Translations under genes and position numbers: made by a program
Part shown: piece by piece, positions 61,654 to 64,000 of the stretch
Position numbering within the stretch: position 1 is the stretch's first letter
Layout of the letters: each line of letters begins with the position of its first letter
Virus record (IMG/VR): IMGVR_UViG_3300032240_002575
Location: 1-64,000 of that record
Source: a virus
Length of the DNA stretch: 64,000 nt
Strand: one strand, 5' to 3'
Notes under the pieces: model-generated
What the model saw: only the letters and a program-made list of their open reading frames with translations
What the model was told of the DNA's origin: nothing
Database searches by the model: none

Positions 61654-64000
61654 TTTAGTTTCCCAACCTTCTTCCGCTAAATCATACATGTAATTAGGTT
61701 TCAAACCTCGTTTTTCCCAGTATGACATTTCAGCATCTGTAATGGTTAATACATCTTCCAATTTATCTTGGTCTGCTTCTTCAAAAGGTTGACCATTAAT
61801 AAGCTCACATTGTGATGTGGTAAATATTCCTCTTTTTTCGGGTTCATTTACAATCAAACCATTTCTAACATCTTCCTTGAAACAAACCAACAAAGGCTCA
61901 ATTCTTTTATTGAACGTTGTTATTGCTCTTGGAACATTGTAGTCACCTGTTAAGTTAGGGTCATTATCCAAAATGTCTTTATCCAACATATAACAATTAA
62001 TCTGAACACCGTCACCTTTCTTCTGAACATCACCATGTGAGGCTTTAACTCCGTTGTTAACATACATGATTACATCACCCAAACTAACATTAAGATTAGC
62101 AGCCATTGCAAGTTCCATATGAGCCATACGACTCATACTGTTACCTGCTTTAGTTTTTTCTGTTAGACGTTTTTTGTAATCTTCCATAGTCAATTTGACT
62201 TTGGCTCTTTGTGCAATTTTACTCAAAGGAATTTGTTTGTCATAAATCTTTTGTAAGTATTCATAATAATATTCAACAAAAGACTTACCATCACCTTCCA
62301 ATAACATCTTCACTCCTTTATCCAAAAATTCCTCTATGTATAGTGGTAGTTTCTTGGATTTGATACTATTACCTGTTAATTTGATTTTTCCTTTGGCATC
62401 CATAACCGCATAATTTTTACGAGCCAAGTTAATACATGAAGGCCAAACCCCATCCGTATCAAGAGCCATTTCACCTCTCATGAATATATCGTTGTACTCG
62501 GCAACATCAGCCTCAGGACCATAATACTCTTTACCTAACTTAACTTTCCAATTTAGACCACGACCAACATAAACTCGGTCTTTTGCTTCAGGAGGAGTTG
62601 AGAAGTTAACACCGTCCGTATCCATTACCAATGGAACATATCCTTTGGACATAAAGAACTTAATCATCTGACGAAGGTATTGTCTACCCGTACAAGTGAT
62701 TTGTTCTCCCATGTACATGTCACCCCAAGCATAAACCTGTGGAGCTGACAACGCACCGAACATTGAGTTGATGAAGATTTTGATAGGTAATTGTTTGTTC
62801 CCGTAAGATTCAGATTTTTTACGGTCTGTTTCGTAGTATTGTTCGGCCAATTGTTTGTATTTGATACGGGTATCACGGAACCATTTCAACATTCCTTTCA
62901 TTGCACCTGTTACGTCACAATCAGGGAATACATCATGTACCAACTGAATAGATGGGTATAGAGACGAGAAGTCAAGTTTCAATACATCTTTAGAGTAACC
63001 AACCTTAAGTAGTCGAGAAAGACCTCCTACGAAGTCAGTTTTACCTTGTTTTGCTGGTATTGCAAGTCCATGTTTGTATGACCAAGCCAACATCAACATT
63101 TTCCATAATGTGGCGGTACCCATGGTAGAAACCCTTTCATACGTTGTTGGAATCATCGCAGCTAGCAAGAACGAACCTTGATTGAACTCTTGGTCAACCT
63201 TTAGGGTTTCATCCAAGTCATCGTCAAGATACATTTCAACTAATTTGTCACCTGTAATCTTTTTGTATATGTCACTACGTTTTTCACAAACCTCATCAAT
63301 CTTTGGGTCTGCTCCAACTTTTTTATAGTTACCATTTTTTTCATTCAACCAATATTCTTCTTTTTTTACATAGAATGGGCCGATGTCCAAATGGTCAATG
63401 TAAACACGGTCAGGTGCCTCGGCGTTAATGTATTTGGTTATGTATTTCAAACCTGCGGCCTTGATACTTGAGTTAATCGCTTGAGCCCTACGAACAGCAT
63501 GGATAATATCAATTACGTTATAACCCCAAATTGAAGTTTGAGTAAATGTCTCAACCTCATTTGCAAGTTTCAACATACTATCTTTTCTTGTAAATGAATG
63601 GTCTGGGTGCAGTGACTTACATATTTTTCTTGGGTCAATTCCCAAAATTTTACATCTTTCAAAAATCCAATGCCAGTCGAAGTTTGCCGAGTTATACCCA
63701 CCAATGATACTTGGTTTTAATTCATTGATAACCTTAAAGAATTCAATGATGGCATTCTTTTCTTCCGCCTCATCCATACATTCGATAACTCGGTGATATC
63801 CCTTGTTTGTCTTAATTCCAATCATGAAGATACGACCATCCTTTGGTTCAAGTGCGGTTGTTTCCAAGTCATATACAAGTCGAGTCACTTCGTCATAATT
63901 TTCGAAGCCCTTAAATAAACGTTTTTCTTTTGAGATTAGATATTGTTCTACAGGAGGTAGAATCATTACTTTGTCTTTTGTTTTCTCACCCCACGGGTCA
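61630..64000 (-). CDS. Family B DNA polymerase, T4 gp43-like (N-terminus beyond window)
   Basis: Replicative polymerase with proofreading. The frame is open at the right edge; ATG 63966 is probably internal because codons before it (DPWGEKTKDKV) continue the frame. Counting from that Met: ExoI is VYDLETTAL (D33, E35), ExoII NSANFDWHW, ExoIII-like YLDDD (Y-x3-D); motif A is DFSSLYPSIQ (near residue 332), motif B KIFINSMFGALS (near 397), and motif C MDTDGVNFS (near 447). All catalytic residues appear intact. The C-terminus overlaps the convergent 61318-61653 gene by 24 nt. About 100 N-terminal residues of a T4-type polymerase would lie outside the window. Confidence 0.93.
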   Translation of the reverse strand, partial: DPWGEKTKDKVMILPPVEQYLISKEKRLFKGFENYDEVTRLVYDLETTALEPKDGRIFMIGIKTNKGYHRVIECMDEAEEKNAIIEFFKVINELKPSIIGGYNSANFDWHWIFERCKILGIDPRKICKSLHPDHSFTRKDSMLKLANEVETFTQTSIWGYNVIDIIHAVRRAQAINSSIKAAGLKYITKYINAEAPDRVYIDHLDIGPFYVKKEEYWLNEKNGNYKKVGADPKIDEVCEKRSDIYKKITGDKLVEMYLDDDLDETLKVDQEFNQGSFLLAAMIPTTYERVSTMGTATLWKMLMLAWSYKHGLAIPAKQGKTDFVGGLSRLLKVGYSKDVLKLDFSSLYPSIQLVHDVFPDCDVTGAMKGMLKWFRDTRIKYKQLAEQYYETDRKKSESYGNKQLPIKIFINSMFGALSAPQVYAWGDMYMGEQITCTGRQYLRQMIKFFMSKGYVPLVMDTDGVNFSTPPEAKDRVYVGRGLNWKVKLGKEYYGPEADVAEYNDIFMRGEMALDTDGVWPSCINLARKNYAVMDAKGKIKLTGNSIKSKKLPLYIEEFLDKGVKMLLEGDGKSFVEYYYEYLQKIYDKQIPLSKIAQRAKVKLTMEDYKKRLTEKTKAGNSMSRMAHMELAMAANLNVSLGDVIMYVNNGVKASHGDVQKKGDGVQINCYMLDKDILDNDPNLTGDYNVPRAITTFNKRIEPLLVCFKEDVRNGLIVNEPEKRGIFTTSQCELINGQPFEEADQDKLEDVLTITDAEMSYWEKRGLKPNYMYDLAEEGWETKLGVLQTV

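Noticed and set aside
1-64000. tRNA genes, integrase, attachment sites and insertion sequences
   Set aside because: None seen; intergenic gaps are mostly under 100 bases and contain only leaders and hairpins. A tRNA search program was not available, so absence is by eye.

Overview
The window is part of the genome of a large, AT-rich, contractile-tailed phage (myovirus) with a T4-like gene set. Most genes are on the minus strand. Recognisable T4-type virion parts are the tail sheath (gp18-like), tail tube (gp19-like), a gp26-family tail chaperone, a tape-measure protein, and the baseplate proteins gp53-, gp25- and gp6-like. Recognisable T4-type replication genes are a family B DNA polymerase (gp43-like, cut by the right edge), a DnaB-type helicase (gp41-like), UvsX/RecA, a gp32-like single-strand binding protein and a 5'-3' exonuclease. 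The host is probably a member of the Bacteroidota, perhaps a flavobacterium. This rests on a virion protein built of SprB-type repeats, a small CCGxxCxHCP protein of a type I associate with that phylum, AT-rich leaders mostly without Shine-Dalgarno sequences, and the adhesin-like fibre proteins. It is an inference, not a proof.

Layout from left to right. Positions 1-26248 (minus) hold the fibre/adhesin and outer baseplate cluster. It contains a collagen-like Gly-X-Y fibre of at least 2,420 codons whose C-terminus lies outside the window, a Thr/Pro-stalk protein, a small protein, a SprB-repeat protein, five unrecognised virion proteins (one with a PKD-like domain), a 1603-residue protein with membrane-like helices, and then gp6- and gp25-like baseplate wedge proteins. 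Positions 26241-33253 (minus) hold a metabolism and replication island: the CCGxxCxHCP protein, B12-dependent ribonucleotide reductase, replicative helicase, a hypothetical protein, exonuclease, UvsX and SSB. Positions 33362-56794 (minus) return to virion genes: two small proteins, a 2443-residue hub-like protein with an IPT/TIG domain, gp53, a 1666-residue protein with a possible OmpA-like domain, tape measure, chaperone, tube, a HAD-family protein, sheath, and neck/tail-terminator candidates. Positions 56851-61653 (plus) hold a SNF2 helicase, a manganese-type superoxide dismutase fused to a nuclease-like domain, a neck-protein candidate and a small protein. The DNA polymerase (minus) closes the window.

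The most notable signals are these. (1) TATTTAT recurs in the coding orientation upstream of many virion genes on both strands but not upstream of the replication genes, so it is a candidate late promoter. (2) The superoxide dismutase domain has every metal ligand intact and is fused to a PD-(D/E)xK-like C-terminus. (3) A probable +1 programmed frameshift, or an overlapping 59-codon gene, lies at the end of the tail chaperone gene, just before the tape measure. (4) The collagen-like fibre is easy to miss because its antisense strand carries very long spurious open frames rich in Pro, Glu and Val. (5) The phage carries a set of cell-surface-type domains (SprB repeats, PKD, Thr/Pro stalk, collagen, OmpA-like, IPT/TIG), as if its adsorption apparatus were assembled from Bacteroidota surface modules.

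No tRNA, rRNA, CRISPR array or insertion sequence was recognised, and no stretch longer than 300 bases lacks a gene.
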